This document shows positions 1 to 12,075 of a stretch of 64,000 nucleotides of DNA, in pieces. The notes under the pieces are model-generated. The model saw only the letters and a list, made by a program, of their open reading frames with translations, did not search any database and was not told where the DNA came from. The DNA comes from Desulfosoma sp. (GTDB taxonomy: Bacteria; Desulfobacterota; Syntrophobacteria; Syntrophobacterales; DSM-9756), in assembly GCA_037481875.1 (NCBI GenBank), contig JBBFKY010000006.1, positions 151,383 through 215,382 of the forward strand. Direction: 5' to 3'. Position 1 is the first letter of the stretch, and each line of letters opens with the position of its first letter. The position numbers were made by a program, and so were the translations under genes.

Positions 1-1621
1 CCTCACTTTTCCTCAAACCCTCGCCTATTTTCCCAAAAACGGTTGCGTGGTGGGATACCCCGTACGCCATTCCATTCTGGAAATTCCGAGGGAGGAAGCT
101 CGTCAAAGACTGTCTTTTTCCCTGCCCCAAGGACGGAAGGTGGTCTTTATTTTTGGCGGGTCTCAAGGAGCCCGCACCATCAACCGGGCCGTGGTGGATG
201 CCTTGGCTGTTTTGTCCCAGCATCGCGACAAGATTTTCGTGATCCATGGCATGGGCTTGGCCGCTTCGGAAGACTACCACGCCGTCCAAGACACCGAAGC
301 CCTGCTTAAGGCGCGCTACGACGAAGAAACTCTCGCCTCTTTCGGCGATTTTTACTATCGCCAGGACTACTTTCATAATATCGCCGAAGTTTATGCCGTG
401 AGTGATCTTATCGTTTGTCGCAGCGGCGCAGGAAGCCTCAATGAACTGGCCAGGCTGGGCAAGCCCTCCCTGCTGATTCCCAAAGCGAATCTGCCAGGGG
501 ACCATCAGGTCATGAATGCGAGAGCTATGAAGCGAGCTCGAGCTGCCGAAGTGCTTTTTGAAGACACGGTGGTGGAAAAGGGAGAACTTCAGGACCGGAT
601 TGACGGAGAGGTTTTGGCGGCCAAGATTTTGGAGCTTCTTGATGATGAGGCCGGCCTCAAGGAAATGTCCGAAAAATCCCGTCAATTCTTCAGAAAACAG
701 GCGGCGGCCAGAATTTTGAGTGAACTTTACGGCGATCGCACTTTTGACAACGGCTGGAGCACGCAGCCTTTGGAGACCTTATCCCCTCTCCTCACCAACA
801 ATCAGCTCTTACGCCGCTTACAGAAAGTTTACGAAGCCGATCCCACGGGTTATGATCCCGAGCATCTTTCAGGAATTTCGGAAGACCTGGCCTATTATCG
901 TTACAGAGCTGCAGCCTTGCTGGTGCATCCGTCTTGGGCCGTGCGCAACCTGGGTGTGAAACTCATCGGATTGACTCGATATCAAGAAAAAACAGGCACA
1001 CTGCTTCATATGCTTTTGGATCGTACACCGGCTTCAAGGCTGGAACGCTGGTTCGGCGGTGATTTCAAACAGGTGGGCTTCATTCGCCGCAACGTGATCG
1101 CTGCCCTGATGGTGTTGAACCGTCTGGACCCTTCGGTGGAGCAGGCGCTTATGACCGCCATGGAAGATCCCTACTATGAAGTGAGGGCTCAGGCGTGCCG
1201 TGCCGTTTCTCATTTCGGCAGGTATTTGGCGGGGAAGGAACCCTGGCTCAAGGTCCTCCTGAAAAAGCTTGACGATCGATGTTTTGAAGTCAAGGTGGAA
1301 GCGGCACGGGCTTTGGGGGAAGTGGGAACCGACGGCCGAGCTCTGGAAGCGCTTTTGAAGCTCGGGGAGGCCTTCCATTGGCAAGTGCGTAATGCCGCTT
1401 TGATGGGCGTACGCCGACTTATGGAAAGGCAGGTGATTTGGCCGTGCGAAGAGCTTTCTCAAAAATTGAGCCGATTTATTTTGACCGCTCCTGACTTTCG
1501 TCCCCATTTCGTCATTCGAGAAAACTTCAATGCGGTGATGCAGCTGTGCCGTCGTCGCGGTTCCATGAGCCGGGCCGCCGACGAGACCGAACCCGGAATT
1601 GTTGTCAGGAAAAAGACATGA
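1..1621 (+). CDS. MurG-like GT28 glycosyltransferase fused to HEAT repeats (5' truncated)
   Basis: The frame is open from base 2 to the stop at 1619-1621, so the gene starts before the window; about 539 residues are visible. The first half resembles the C-terminal UDP-GlcNAc-binding domain of MurG (GT28): GGSQGARTINRAV, CRSGAGSLNELARLGKPSLL and GDHQVMNA. MurG normally converts lipid I to lipid II at the inner membrane face. From about visible residue 300 the protein instead shows repeated helical units ending in forms such as 'VRNLGVKLIGL', 'VRAQACRAVSHFG', 'VKVEAARALGEVG' and 'VRNAALMGVRRLM', typical of HEAT repeats. MurG lacks these, so this is a fusion or paralogue. Its last bases overlap the start of mraY (ATGA), implying translational coupling and a joint role in lipid-linked sugar synthesis (inferred). 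Confidence 0.8.
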   Translation, partial: LTFPQTLAYFPKNGCVVGYPVRHSILEIPREEARQRLSFSLPQGRKVVFIFGGSQGARTINRAVVDALAVLSQHRDKIFVIHGMGLAASEDYHAVQDTEALLKARYDEETLASFGDFYYRQDYFHNIAEVYAVSDLIVCRSGAGSLNELARLGKPSLLIPKANLPGDHQVMNARAMKRARAAEVLFEDTVVEKGELQDRIDGEVLAAKILELLDDEAGLKEMSEKSRQFFRKQAAARILSELYGDRTFDNGWSTQPLETLSPLLTNNQLLRRLQKVYEADPTGYDPEHLSGISEDLAYYRYRAAALLVHPSWAVRNLGVKLIGLTRYQEKTGTLLHMLLDRTPASRLERWFGGDFKQVGFIRRNVIAALMVLNRLDPSVEQALMTAMEDPYYEVRAQACRAVSHFGRYLAGKEPWLKVLLKKLDDRCFEVKVEAARALGEVGTDGRALEALLKLGEAFHWQVRNAALMGVRRLMERQVIWPCEELSQKLSRFILTAPDFRPHFVIRENFNAVMQLCRRRGSMSRAADETEPGIVVRKKT

Positions 1622-2724
1622 TTTACGAACTGGCTAATGCGATTCTGGAATCATGGCAGGTCTTTTCCTTTTTAAGGCTGATCAATTACCTTACCTTTCG
1701 GGCGATCATGGCGGCCCTGACCGGAGCGGCTTTCGTGTTCGTTTTCAGCCGACCTTTTATCCTGCACATGCATAGAAAGGGTTTTCAGGATCAGCATCGG
1801 GAAACGGGCCTGGCCACTCACGACAAGAGCGGTACGCCCACCATGGGCGGCGTCTTGATTGTGGGGGCCGTGGTCTTTTCCATGGGCCTATGGGGTAATT
1901 GGCGGAATCCTTTTCTGCAATGGCCTATGCTGGCCATGCTCTGGCATGCTCTCATGGGTTTTGCCGATGATTACCGAAAAATCGTCAAAAAAAGCGGAAA
2001 CAGAGGATTATCGGAGCGCACGAAACTGGCGTTGCAGAGCCTTTTCAGTGGAGGTTTCGCTTGGATCATGGTCGGTCCCCTATCTCCCGTGGGACAGGAC
2101 ATGGCTGTGCGCCTCTATGTTCCTTTTGTCAAGGTTCCTCTCTTCACCCTGCATCCTCTCGTCTACGCGTTGTTCATTTTTCTGTTCGTCATTTTCGTTT
2201 CCAATGCCGTCAATATCACCGACGGCCTGGACGGGTTGGCCATCACACCGTCCTTGTTCGTCATGGGCGTGCTTGGCGTGTTTGCTTACGTGCAGGGCAA
2301 CACCATCTATTCCGCCTACCTTTTTTATCCTTATCTCAAAGGTGTGGGGGAACTTACGGTTTTCGGAGCGGCTTTCATCGGAGCGGGTTTGGGATTTCTT
2401 TGGTACAACGCCTATCCGGCCCAGATTTTCATGGGGGATACAGGATCTTTGGCCATCGGAGGGACGATGGCGGTCGTTTCGGTGCTGCTGAAACAGGAAT
2501 TCCTCTTTCCCATTCTCGGGGGGCTTTTCGTTGCTGAAGCTTTAAGTAGTCAGATTCAGGACAAGATTGGGGTTCGATGGCTGGGGCGCCGTATTTTTTA
2601 CAGAGCGCCTCTTCACCATGATTTGCAACACCGAGGGATCGCAGAAACCAAAGTGGTTATTCGACTTTGGATCATCTCCGGTCTTCTGGCCCTTGTGGCT
2701 TTAGCCACCCTAAAGATCCGCTGA
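1618..2724 (+). CDS. mraY: Phospho-N-acetylmuramoyl-pentapeptide transferase (MraY)
   Basis: This is a 368-residue polytopic membrane protein of MraY length. MraY transfers phospho-MurNAc-pentapeptide to undecaprenyl phosphate to make lipid I. Family motifs are present: SGTPTMGGVLI near the N-terminus, the aspartates of GFADDYRK, the loop NAVNITDGLDGLA, FMGDTGSLAIGG, and the histidine-rich PLHHDLQHRGI before the last membrane helix. The start at 1618 is chosen because it overlaps the upstream stop as ATGA and begins a plausible MIYELA N-terminus; an in-frame ATG at 1546 would lie inside the upstream gene. Here the partner is a MurG-HEAT fusion and no other dcw cell-wall genes are visible, so it may be a second copy or a relocated pair. 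Confidence 0.92.
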   Translation: MIYELANAILESWQVFSFLRLINYLTFRAIMAALTGAAFVFVFSRPFILHMHRKGFQDQHRETGLATHDKSGTPTMGGVLIVGAVVFSMGLWGNWRNPFLQWPMLAMLWHALMGFADDYRKIVKKSGNRGLSERTKLALQSLFSGGFAWIMVGPLSPVGQDMAVRLYVPFVKVPLFTLHPLVYALFIFLFVIFVSNAVNITDGLDGLAITPSLFVMGVLGVFAYVQGNTIYSAYLFYPYLKGVGELTVFGAAFIGAGLGFLWYNAYPAQIFMGDTGSLAIGGTMAVVSVLLKQEFLFPILGGLFVAEALSSQIQDKIGVRWLGRRIFYRAPLHHDLQHRGIAETKVVIRLWIISGLLALVALATLKIR

Positions 2725-2760
2725 AAAACCACTTAGGAGACTTGGGACTCGAGCATGATT

Positions 2761-4098
2761 TCAATGCCTACCAGGGTTTCTTGACTCCGGCACTCTTCGG
2801 CCCACGCAATCATAGCGGAATCCCAGAGCCTTCATCTGGTCGGGTTCATACACGTTGCGTAGATCCACAAAAACGGGTTCGGCCAAAAGAGACTTCAGGC
2901 GAGGCAGATCCAAAGCCCGATACTCGTTCCACTCCGTCAATAAAACCACACAGTGGGCTCCCTTGCAGGCCTCATATGGGGATGAACAATAGATGACTTC
3001 CGGAAGCAGTTTGGCGGCTTCCTTCATGGCCTGGGGATCGTGAGCACGCACGATGGCTCCGTGTTCCATGAGCGCCGGAATAATGGTCAAGGCGGGGGCT
3101 TCTCGCATGTCGTCGGTTTCCGGTTTAAAGGCCAATCCCAGAACCGCGATGACTTTTCCTGCCTCCGAGCCGCCCAGAGCGGCACGAATCTTTCGAACCA
3201 TACGCGCTTTTTGCGCCGCGTTGACTTCCACCACCGCTTCTACGATGCGACAGGCCACGCCATGTTCCTGCGCAATTCTTAGAAGCGCCAAAGTGTCCTT
3301 TGGAAAACAGGATCCACCGTAACCGGGACCGGGATGCAGGAACTTTTTCCCGATCCTTCCGTCCAGGCCCATGCCTTTGGCCACGGCATGCACGTCGGCT
3401 CCCACTTCTTCGCATAGGTTGGCCATTTCATTAATGAAACTGATCTTGGTGGCCAAAAAGGCGTTGGAAGCGTATTTGATGAGTTCCGCTGTTTCAATGG
3501 TGGTGATCACAAAAGGGGTTTCAATCAGATAAAGCGGCCGATAGATGGCTCGAAGCCTTTCCTCGGCTCGAGGGCTTTCCACGCCGAGAACAACCCTGTC
3601 GGGGCGCATAAAATCAGCGATGGCCGCTCCTTCCCTCAAGAACTCAGGATTACTGGCCACATCGAAATCGGCCTTGGGGTTTTCCTGAGCAATGATGCGT
3701 GCCACTTGCCGAGCGGTTCCCACGGGCACCGTGCTTTTGTTGACCACCACGGTGTAATCCCTCAGGCGCGGGGCGATGGCTCGAGCTGCCTCGAACACAT
3801 AGCTCAGATCCGCATAGCCGTCGCCTCGACGCGAAGCCGGAGTACCCACGGCAATAAAGATCACATCGGCCTCCCCGATATAGGGATCGAACTCAAAGTC
3901 AAAGGTTAGCCTTCCGGCGGCGCTGTTTTTTTCCACCATGGGTTGAAGCCCCGGTTCGTAGATGGGCACCTGGCCTTCGCGTAGTCGCTGAATTTTCTGG
4001 ATGTCAATATCGATGCAGGAGACCTGATGTCCAAATTCCGCAAAACAGGTCCCGCTTACCAAGCCCACGTAGCCCGTCCCGATGACCGCTATTTTCAT
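2761..4098 (-). CDS. ugd: UDP-glucose 6-dehydrogenase
   Basis: A 445-residue member of the UDP-glucose/GDP-mannose dehydrogenase family, which oxidises UDP-glucose to UDP-glucuronate with two NAD+ for surface polysaccharide precursors. Visible motifs in order: N-terminal dinucleotide fold GTGYVGLVSG, FIAVGTP, KSTVPVGTA, SNPEFLREG, KYASNAFLATKISFINE, the catalytic-cysteine loop GPGYGGSCFPKDT, and the C-terminal GLAFKPETDDMREAPA. The start is set at 4098 because GAGGAGACA lies just before the ATG and the protein then begins exactly at the family N-terminus MKIAVIGTG; the frame extends upstream without homology. It converges on mraY with a 36-base gap and diverges from the histidine kinase. Confidence 0.95.
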   Translation of the reverse strand: MKIAVIGTGYVGLVSGTCFAEFGHQVSCIDIDIQKIQRLREGQVPIYEPGLQPMVEKNSAAGRLTFDFEFDPYIGEADVIFIAVGTPASRRGDGYADLSYVFEAARAIAPRLRDYTVVVNKSTVPVGTARQVARIIAQENPKADFDVASNPEFLREGAAIADFMRPDRVVLGVESPRAEERLRAIYRPLYLIETPFVITTIETAELIKYASNAFLATKISFINEMANLCEEVGADVHAVAKGMGLDGRIGKKFLHPGPGYGGSCFPKDTLALLRIAQEHGVACRIVEAVVEVNAAQKARMVRKIRAALGGSEAGKVIAVLGLAFKPETDDMREAPALTIIPALMEHGAIVRAHDPQAMKEAAKLLPEVIYCSSPYEACKGAHCVVLLTEWNEYRALDLPRLKSLLAEPVFVDLRNVYEPDQMKALGFRYDCVGRRVPESRNPGRH

Positions 4099-4201
4099 TG
4101 TCTCCTCGTCTTCGAATGCTGTAAGCTTTTTATGAAAGAAACTAACAAACATTAGCGTGCGCCACTTTAGCACAGCCGTTTGAGAAGTGAAGAGCGAAGC
4201 C

Positions 4202-6784
4202 ATGCGCCGGTGGTCTTTAAGGACGAAAATCTTTGCGGCCATCGTGGGCGTCACCGCGGTGAGCCTCACGATCACGGCCGGCTTTCTCTTTCGGCATGCA
4301 ACCCGGTTGGTTCGGTCGAAAACCATCGACGAACTCTCCACGGCATCCGCTACCGTGGCTCATTTTGTGGAACATAATCTGGAAGACGCTTTGCGTCAGC
4401 TGGAAACATGCGCCGCGCCTGGCTTGCAAAAACGTTCAGATACAGAGACAAATCCTGAACAAGGCACAGATGTCTCCCTAAAGCCGTCGTTTTTGGCGGT
4501 TTCCCGTCATCTTTTTCACACTTTCCCCTGGATCGTGGCGACGGCGTATCGAGATACCAACGGACAAATCCTTCTCAGCCATGGTGATGAACGCCTTCTT
4601 GCGACGTCTTTAGAGGCATGCGAGCCTTTGGCTCTTTTTCCCAAAGGTTGTTTCATTCGAGCTTTTGAACAGGCGGATGCGGGAAAGGTGTATGTGGAGC
4701 TGGGGTTGAGCCGAATTGAAGGGGGGAGCCCTTGGACCTTTGTTGTGGATATGTCATCCTTGACGGAAACGGCTCCTGTGCCTCAAAGACTTTTCAACGA
4801 CCTCGTGGTGGTTTTAGGCAAACTGGGCCGTGCCGACACCCTGGTGGTCAAGTCAGCATCATGGGCGGACAAGAAACTTCAAGAGGATTTGGCTGTGAGG
4901 CTCGGACAGATCTTTCTGGGCGCTCGAAAGCCGGATCCCGGTTCCATAACGGTTGAAGCCCAAGAAATCTTGGTGGCATTCAGCCACTTGCCCAAGGTTC
5001 GGTGGCCTCTTGCCATGGCCGTGCCCTCATCCCATGCCGGCCTTCCTTCCTCGGCCCTGCTTTCGGGTGTGGCCTGGGCTTGCTCCTTGAGTGTCCTGCT
5101 TTCCCTGGTGGTGGCCTGGCTTGCCGCTTCGCGCCTCATGCAACCTCTTCGACGTCTTCAGGAGGCTTTTCACGAATTCAGCCAAGGACATTGGAATGTT
5201 CAAGTGCCGGTGACGTCCGGGGACGAAATCGCCGAATTGACCGACGGGTTCAACCAAGGGGTGGTGTTTCTGAACACCCAGCACCGAAAGCTCAAGAGAT
5301 TTCAAACCGTGGTGCATCATGCTCAGGATGCCGTGGTTCTGTGTTCTTCAAAAGGAAGCTTCGTTTATGCGAACCCCTCGGCTTACGAGTTTTTCGGTTT
5401 TCAACGTCGAGAAGACATCGTCCTCACGAGACTTCACGACCGAGTCTGCACCGTGGATCGAGAACGATTTGAAAACACCGTCTGGCCGCTCATGCTTCAA
5501 GGGCCATGGGAAGGGGAAGTCCATTTTTGTCGTCAGGATGGAAAAGTTCAGGTGGGATGGCTTCGAGCAGGAGTGGTTCCCGAAGGCACCGGTGAACCTA
5601 ATTTTGTCTACGCCATCATTCGGGATATTACCGATCGAAAGGCGACGGAAGAAGCTTTGCGCACGGCTGAAGAATACTACCGAACCCTGTTTCGAACCAG
5701 CCGCGATGCCATTGTGGTGACCGATCCTTCAGAAATCATTGTGGATGTCAACGAGCCCGCTTTTCCCTGTATTTTCGGATACACACGCCAAGAAATTCTG
5801 GGGCGTTCCATCATTGATCTCATGGCCGAAGAATCCAGAGCTTCAACGGCGCCTTTTCCGGAGGCCACGAAAGAAGCAGACCGCGTTACCGTCAAATGGC
5901 GTCGCAAAGATGGATCCCTCTTTCAAGGCGAGGCCACCTTAAGCACCCTCAAAAATGCCAAGGATCATTGGCTCGGCTATGTGCGCGTGATTCGCGACGT
6001 TAGCGAACGAGAAGGCTTTTTGGAAAAATTGGAAAGGGCCTACCAGGATCTTAAGAGTTTGGATGAGTTGAAGGATAAGTTTTTGGCCGGAGTCAGTCAC
6101 GATCTACGCACACCCCTCATTCCTGTAAGGGCTTTTCTCGAAAAGTTGCTTCAAGGCAAATGGGGACCGTTGACACCTAGGCAGGAAGAGTTCCTTCGTT
6201 ACTGTTTGATCGGCGTGAGTCGAGAAATGATCCTTGTGGATGAATTGCTGGACTACACGCGACTGAAATCGGGAAAATTGACCCTGCGTCAAGAAAGGGT
6301 GGACCTACAGGAAGTTCTTCGAACAAGCCTTTTCCTTCTCAAAATCTTGGCCCAAACCAATCGCCTGACCATTGCCGTGGACATCCCTTTGGAGCCCGTT
6401 CCAATCCTGGGGGATTACAACAAGTTGCTGCGCATTTTTCATAATCTCTTTTCCAACGCGGTCAAATACAACCGACCGGGAGGCCATGTGACGGTTCGAG
6501 GCACGTGGGAAGGTCTTGAACGTTTTCGTGTGGCTGTGGAAGATACGGGGATCGGCATTCCCCAAGAAGATTTGCGGCGCATTTTTGACGACTTTTACCG
6601 CGTGGACGCAAGCGGATCGGTTGTGAGGGGTTCCGGTATCGGGTTGGCTGTGGTGAAGGAATTGGTGCATCTGCATAACGCCCAGCTGGATGTACAAAGC
6701 ACCCTGGGTGTAGGAAGCATCTTTGCCATCACTTTTCCCGTGCTGGGGGATTCTCAGAATGACCGGAACCAGACATCGTCGTGA
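4202..6784 (+). CDS. Membrane sensor histidine kinase with HAMP and two PAS domains
   Basis: About 860 residues. A transmembrane helix (~9-30) is followed by a ~250-residue periplasmic sensor region, a second helix (~285-307), a HAMP linker with 'SGDEIAELTDGFN', a first PAS domain (KLKRFQTVVHHAQDAVV) and a second PAS (YYRTLFRTSRDAIVVTD). Then come a HisKA dimerisation domain with the phospho-acceptor histidine in GVSHDLRTPL and a HATPase domain with N box HNLFSNAVKYN, DTGIGIP and GSGIGLAVVKEL. It should autophosphorylate on histidine in response to a periplasmic or PAS ligand. No response regulator lies beside it, so it is an orphan kinase here. A GTG at 4187 is an alternative start adding five residues. 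Confidence 0.92.
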   Translation: MRRWSLRTKIFAAIVGVTAVSLTITAGFLFRHATRLVRSKTIDELSTASATVAHFVEHNLEDALRQLETCAAPGLQKRSDTETNPEQGTDVSLKPSFLAVSRHLFHTFPWIVATAYRDTNGQILLSHGDERLLATSLEACEPLALFPKGCFIRAFEQADAGKVYVELGLSRIEGGSPWTFVVDMSSLTETAPVPQRLFNDLVVVLGKLGRADTLVVKSASWADKKLQEDLAVRLGQIFLGARKPDPGSITVEAQEILVAFSHLPKVRWPLAMAVPSSHAGLPSSALLSGVAWACSLSVLLSLVVAWLAASRLMQPLRRLQEAFHEFSQGHWNVQVPVTSGDEIAELTDGFNQGVVFLNTQHRKLKRFQTVVHHAQDAVVLCSSKGSFVYANPSAYEFFGFQRREDIVLTRLHDRVCTVDRERFENTVWPLMLQGPWEGEVHFCRQDGKVQVGWLRAGVVPEGTGEPNFVYAIIRDITDRKATEEALRTAEEYYRTLFRTSRDAIVVTDPSEIIVDVNEPAFPCIFGYTRQEILGRSIIDLMAEESRASTAPFPEATKEADRVTVKWRRKDGSLFQGEATLSTLKNAKDHWLGYVRVIRDVSEREGFLEKLERAYQDLKSLDELKDKFLAGVSHDLRTPLIPVRAFLEKLLQGKWGPLTPRQEEFLRYCLIGVSREMILVDELLDYTRLKSGKLTLRQERVDLQEVLRTSLFLLKILAQTNRLTIAVDIPLEPVPILGDYNKLLRIFHNLFSNAVKYNRPGGHVTVRGTWEGLERFRVAVEDTGIGIPQEDLRRIFDDFYRVDASGSVVRGSGIGLAVVKELVHLHNAQLDVQSTLGVGSIFAITFPVLGDSQNDRNQTSS

Positions 6785-6870
6785 AACGTCGTGAGAACTT
6801 CAGGATGATTGGTTCGACCGGGTGCGGTTCAAGGGCACATCATGTAGCTCATGAGGGAAGGGAGTTGACG

Positions 6871-7389
6871 GTGGAAATTTTTACATTTTCCAAGAAAGGC
6901 GACGGTGGAGAGACAAGCCTGTTGACCGGGGAAAGGGTTTCCAAGGCAAGTCTAAGACCAGAGACCTACGGCACCTTGGATGAGGCCAGTTCCGTTTTGG
7001 GACTGGCCAAGGCTTTGAGCACCAATGACACGGTGCGCCATCTGGTGCACACCATTCAGGAGGATTTGATCCTTCTTGGAGCTCAACTGGCCTGCAGCGC
7101 CGAAGAACGCTGTAAGTGGAAGGTGGAAAACCACCATGTGCATCGGCTGGAACAATGGATCGAAGACCTGCAGCGAGAAGTGCCTCTTCCGCGGCATTTC
7201 GTGCTGCCAGGAACCAACGCCGTCAGCGCCGCTCTGGACATGGCGCGGACCGTTGTGCGGCGCGCCGAACGCCGTGCAGCAGGCATGAAGGAAGCCGGCA
7301 TGCTGGAAGACCCGCTCGTCCAGGCTTACCTGAACCGCTTGGCCGACCTGTTGTTCACCTTGGCCCGATACGCCGAAAAACATCCTTGA
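6871..7389 (+). CDS. Cob(I)yrinic acid a,c-diamide adenosyltransferase, PduO type
   Basis: A 172-residue four-helix-bundle adenosyltransferase that transfers the 5'-deoxyadenosyl group of ATP to cob(I)alamin to make coenzyme B12. Family motifs: the ATP-binding N-terminus KKGDGGETSLLTG, YGTLDEASSVLGLAKA, the arginine-rich helix RTVVRRAERRAAG and the C-terminal NRLADLLFTLARYAE. GTG at 6871 is preferred because the protein then begins at the family N-terminus and GGGAG precedes it. An upstream GTG at 6781 overlaps the kinase stop (GTGA) and would add 30 residues unlike the family. A B12 adenosyltransferase fits an anaerobe with B12-dependent mutases (inference). Confidence 0.9.
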   Translation: MEIFTFSKKGDGGETSLLTGERVSKASLRPETYGTLDEASSVLGLAKALSTNDTVRHLVHTIQEDLILLGAQLACSAEERCKWKVENHHVHRLEQWIEDLQREVPLPRHFVLPGTNAVSAALDMARTVVRRAERRAAGMKEAGMLEDPLVQAYLNRLADLLFTLARYAEKHP

Positions 7390-7534
7390 GTGCCCCGGTT
7401 CATGAAAGCTTGTGCCACAAAAAATCATAAAAGAAAGAGAAAAAAAACGAAAAAAACCAAGAGATCAAAGGCCGACGTTTTCCCTCTTTTTTCATAAATT
7501 CCTTTTCCTTCCCCGAAATTTTCCTTTTTCGAAC

Positions 7535-7563
7535 TTGCCATACGGCTCAAAGATCTTTATGAA
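7535..7563 (+). promoter_or_regulatory. Putative sigma70-type promoter of groESL
   Basis: TTGCCA at 7535-7540 and TATGAA at 7558-7563 are separated by 17 bases and lie immediately before the CIRCE palindrome, the usual arrangement for HrcA-controlled groE promoters. Only four of six -10 bases match consensus, so the exact position is an inference. Confidence 0.5.
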
Positions 7564-7566
7564 ATG

Positions 7567-7593
7567 TTAGCACTCGGCGGAAGCGAGTGCTAA
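7567..7593 (+). promoter_or_regulatory. CIRCE operator for HrcA
   Basis: TTAGCACTC (7567-7575), nine bases, then GAGTGCTAA (7585-7593): an exact match to the CIRCE consensus. HrcA bound here represses groESL until heat shock. hrcA itself is not in the window. The site ends 33 bases before groES. Confidence 0.97.
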
Positions 7594-7626
7594 CATCATT
7601 TCAAGGTTTACAAGGAGTGAGAAGCC

Positions 7627-7914
7627 ATGAAGTTACGTCCACTGCATGACCGAGTGATCGTCAAACGTTTGGAGGAAGAGGAACGGACCCAAGGCGGTAT
7701 CATCATCCCTGACACGGCCAAGGAAAAGCCTCAGCAAGGCAAGGTTTTGGCCGTGGGTAAAGGGAAGCTCTTGGACAAGGGCGATGTGGTTCCCTTGATG
7801 GTCAAGGAAGGTGACCGAGTGCTCTTTTCCAAGTATGCCGGCACGGAAGTCAAGGTGGAAGGCGAAGAGCTTCTCATTATGCGTGAAGACGACATTCTGG
7901 CCATTCTCGACTGA
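7627..7914 (+). CDS. groES: Co-chaperonin GroES
   Basis: A 95-residue Cpn10 of usual length that forms the heptameric lid of the GroEL folding chamber in the cytoplasm. It opens with [14 protein letters not shown] and ends with the typical [17 protein letters not shown]; the region around residues 20-30 ([16 protein letters not shown]) is the mobile loop that contacts GroEL. The ATG follows AAGGAGTGAGAAGCC, a strong ribosome-binding site, and the gene is directly downstream of CIRCE. groEL follows after 24 bases, so the two form one heat-shock operon. Confidence 0.98.
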   Translation: MKLRPLHDRVIVKRLEEEERTQGGIIIPDTAKEKPQQGKVLAVGKGKLLDKGDVVPLMVKEGDRVLFSKYAGTEVKVEGEELLIMREDDILAILD

Positions 7915-7926
7915 TCGCATGGATGA

Positions 7927-9558
<1,632 letters not shown>

Positions 9559-9585
9559 TCCCAGGGCTATTCCTGGGCACTCCCA

Positions 9586-9615
9586 AGAACCCGGACTCTG
9601 TCCGGGTTCTTTTTT
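9586..9615 (+). terminator. Rho-independent terminator of groESL
   Basis: AGAACCCGGA (9586-9595) and TCCGGGTTCT (9601-9610) form a perfect ten-base stem with a five-base loop, followed by further T residues. It lies 27 bases after groEL. Confidence 0.95.
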
Positions 9616-9700
9616 GTTGCACCTTCGGCGTCGATTTTGCTAAGCAACGGAACGCTGCACACCCAAATCCGTGCTGAAAAGCATGAAAGGAGGAGCCGCC

Positions 9701-10069
9701 ATGGCTCGCGTCACAGTAGAAGATTGCCTCAAACAAGTAGAAAATCGGTTCGCCTTGGTGCATTTGGCGGTCCGTCGCGTTCTTCAGCTTCGCAAAGGGG
9801 CGCCCCCCCTTATCGATGCCCCGAAAAACAAAGAAGTGGTCATCGCCCTTCGCGAGATTGCCGCCGGAAAAGTGACACCCCAGAACATTCTGGAACTTGA
9901 AGCTCAAGAAGACCAAACCGGTGAGCTTGCTCGGCGTCGTCGCATTGCTTCCAGTTCCGAAGAGATTCAGGAAGTCCTGGAAGAGTCGGCTCAGAGCGGG
10001 TCGTTGGAAGAGACCATGGAAGAGGCCGTAGCCGAGGAAAGTCGAAAACAGGACGAAGAGCTCGATTGA
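9701..10069 (+). CDS. rpoZ: RNA polymerase omega subunit
   Basis: A 122-residue omega subunit that stabilises the beta' subunit during RNA polymerase assembly. The N-terminal half matches Rpo[30 protein letters not shown] and [18 protein letters not shown]. The rest is an acidic, low-complexity tail longer than in short RpoZ proteins. ATG at 9701 is chosen because AAAGGAGGAG precedes it and the conserved N-terminus starts there. The following small gene begins just past its stop. Confidence 0.93.
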   Translation: MARVTVEDCLKQVENRFALVHLAVRRVLQLRKGAPPLIDAPKNKEVVIALREIAAGKVTPQNILELEAQEDQTGELARRRRIASSSEEIQEVLEESAQSGSLEETMEEAVAEESRKQDEELD

Positions 10070-10104
10070 AGCGTCGCCGTCAAAGCCCATGGAGTGAAGC
10101 TGGA

Positions 10105-10440
10105 ATGGGAAACCGGAGCGTCATGACTTGTTTGGAAAAGCGGGAATGGCTCAATCGAACGGCGGTGGCTTTGGACGATCTTCTCTCCCGGGGTCGAGCT
10201 CTGGAAGAAGCGGGGCTGATTCACGATGCCGTGGATTTTTATGAAAAGGCTCAGGCGAGGAGTGAACTGGAACGACTGTTGCCCTTGGCCCTAGAGGAAG
10301 GGGATGCTTTTCTTTTTGTTCGCCTGCACCGGCTTCTGAAAAAGGATCCTTCCCCTGAACAGTGGGAAATCCTGGCGCAACGGGCGGAAGCACTGGGAAA
10401 AAACCTTTATGCACAGCGTGCACGGCAGCACCTTGCTTGA
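10105..10440 (+). CDS. Conserved-looking hypothetical helical protein
   Basis: I do not recognise this ~111-residue protein. It is highly charged and helical, with a stretch DDLLSRGRALEEAGLIHDAVDFYEKA resembling one or two TPR-like helices and no signal peptide or membrane segment. ATG at 10105 has GGAGTG upstream; a TTG at 10066 overlapping the rpoZ stop and an ATG at 10123 are alternatives. Close spacing to rpoZ suggests co-transcription. A TPR-like scaffold role is only a guess. Confidence 0.6.
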   Translation: MGNRSVMTCLEKREWLNRTAVALDDLLSRGRALEEAGLIHDAVDFYEKAQARSELERLLPLALEEGDAFLFVRLHRLLKKDPSPEQWEILAQRAEALGKNLYAQRARQHLA

Positions 10441-10501
10441 CAAGCGGCCCCACCATGCTTATGGAACCTTCGGTTTTGCCGTCCTTTGAAAGAAACCCTA
10501 A

Positions 10502-11677
<1,176 letters not shown>

Positions 11678-11838
11678 GGTTCGAGTACCGTTAAGATCGA
11701 TGCTGAGGATGCCGCCTTTCCTAGGGGGACGCGTAGGAGCGTCCGTTCGGGTTGCCGAAGGGTAAGGACAGTGAGAGGCGGAATCTGTGGGGACGATTGA
11801 CGGAAAAAGAGGGTGCGGCTTTTCTGAAAAGTTGTGGG

Positions 11839-11908
11839 GCGGACTCATGGTTCGCCCCTACAGGGTGTTGGTTTTGGGCGGATCCATGGATCCGTCCCTA
11901 CAGGGCAA
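11839..11908. repeat. Two tandem REP-like palindromic units
   Basis: The ~400-base gap between dnaJ and the next gene holds two adjacent imperfect palindromes, each ending CCCTACAGGG: one around GGGCGGACTCATGG...TTCGCCCC and one around GGCGGATCCATGGATCCGTCC. On the minus strand each starts CCTGTAGGG, like the palindromes near the RAYT at 59 kb. No convincing gene is seen from 11678 to 12075. Confidence 0.6.
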
Positions 11909-12075
11909 TGATTTTGGGTGGCTATATTGTTGCGCCTTGACGGGTTCCAAAGAATCTGAAGACGTCGATTTTGGTGTCGTTTTGGCGGATAAGATCTTAT
12001 GGTGCCACAGCAAGTCCTTGGTGTGCCGCTGAAACCGGCGGCTGCTTATGGGCCAAGAGGTAAGGAGTGCCGATC

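Noticed and set aside
2667..2996. Plus-strand frame overlapping ugd
   Set aside because: Antisense shadow of the ugd coding sequence with no ribosome-binding site.
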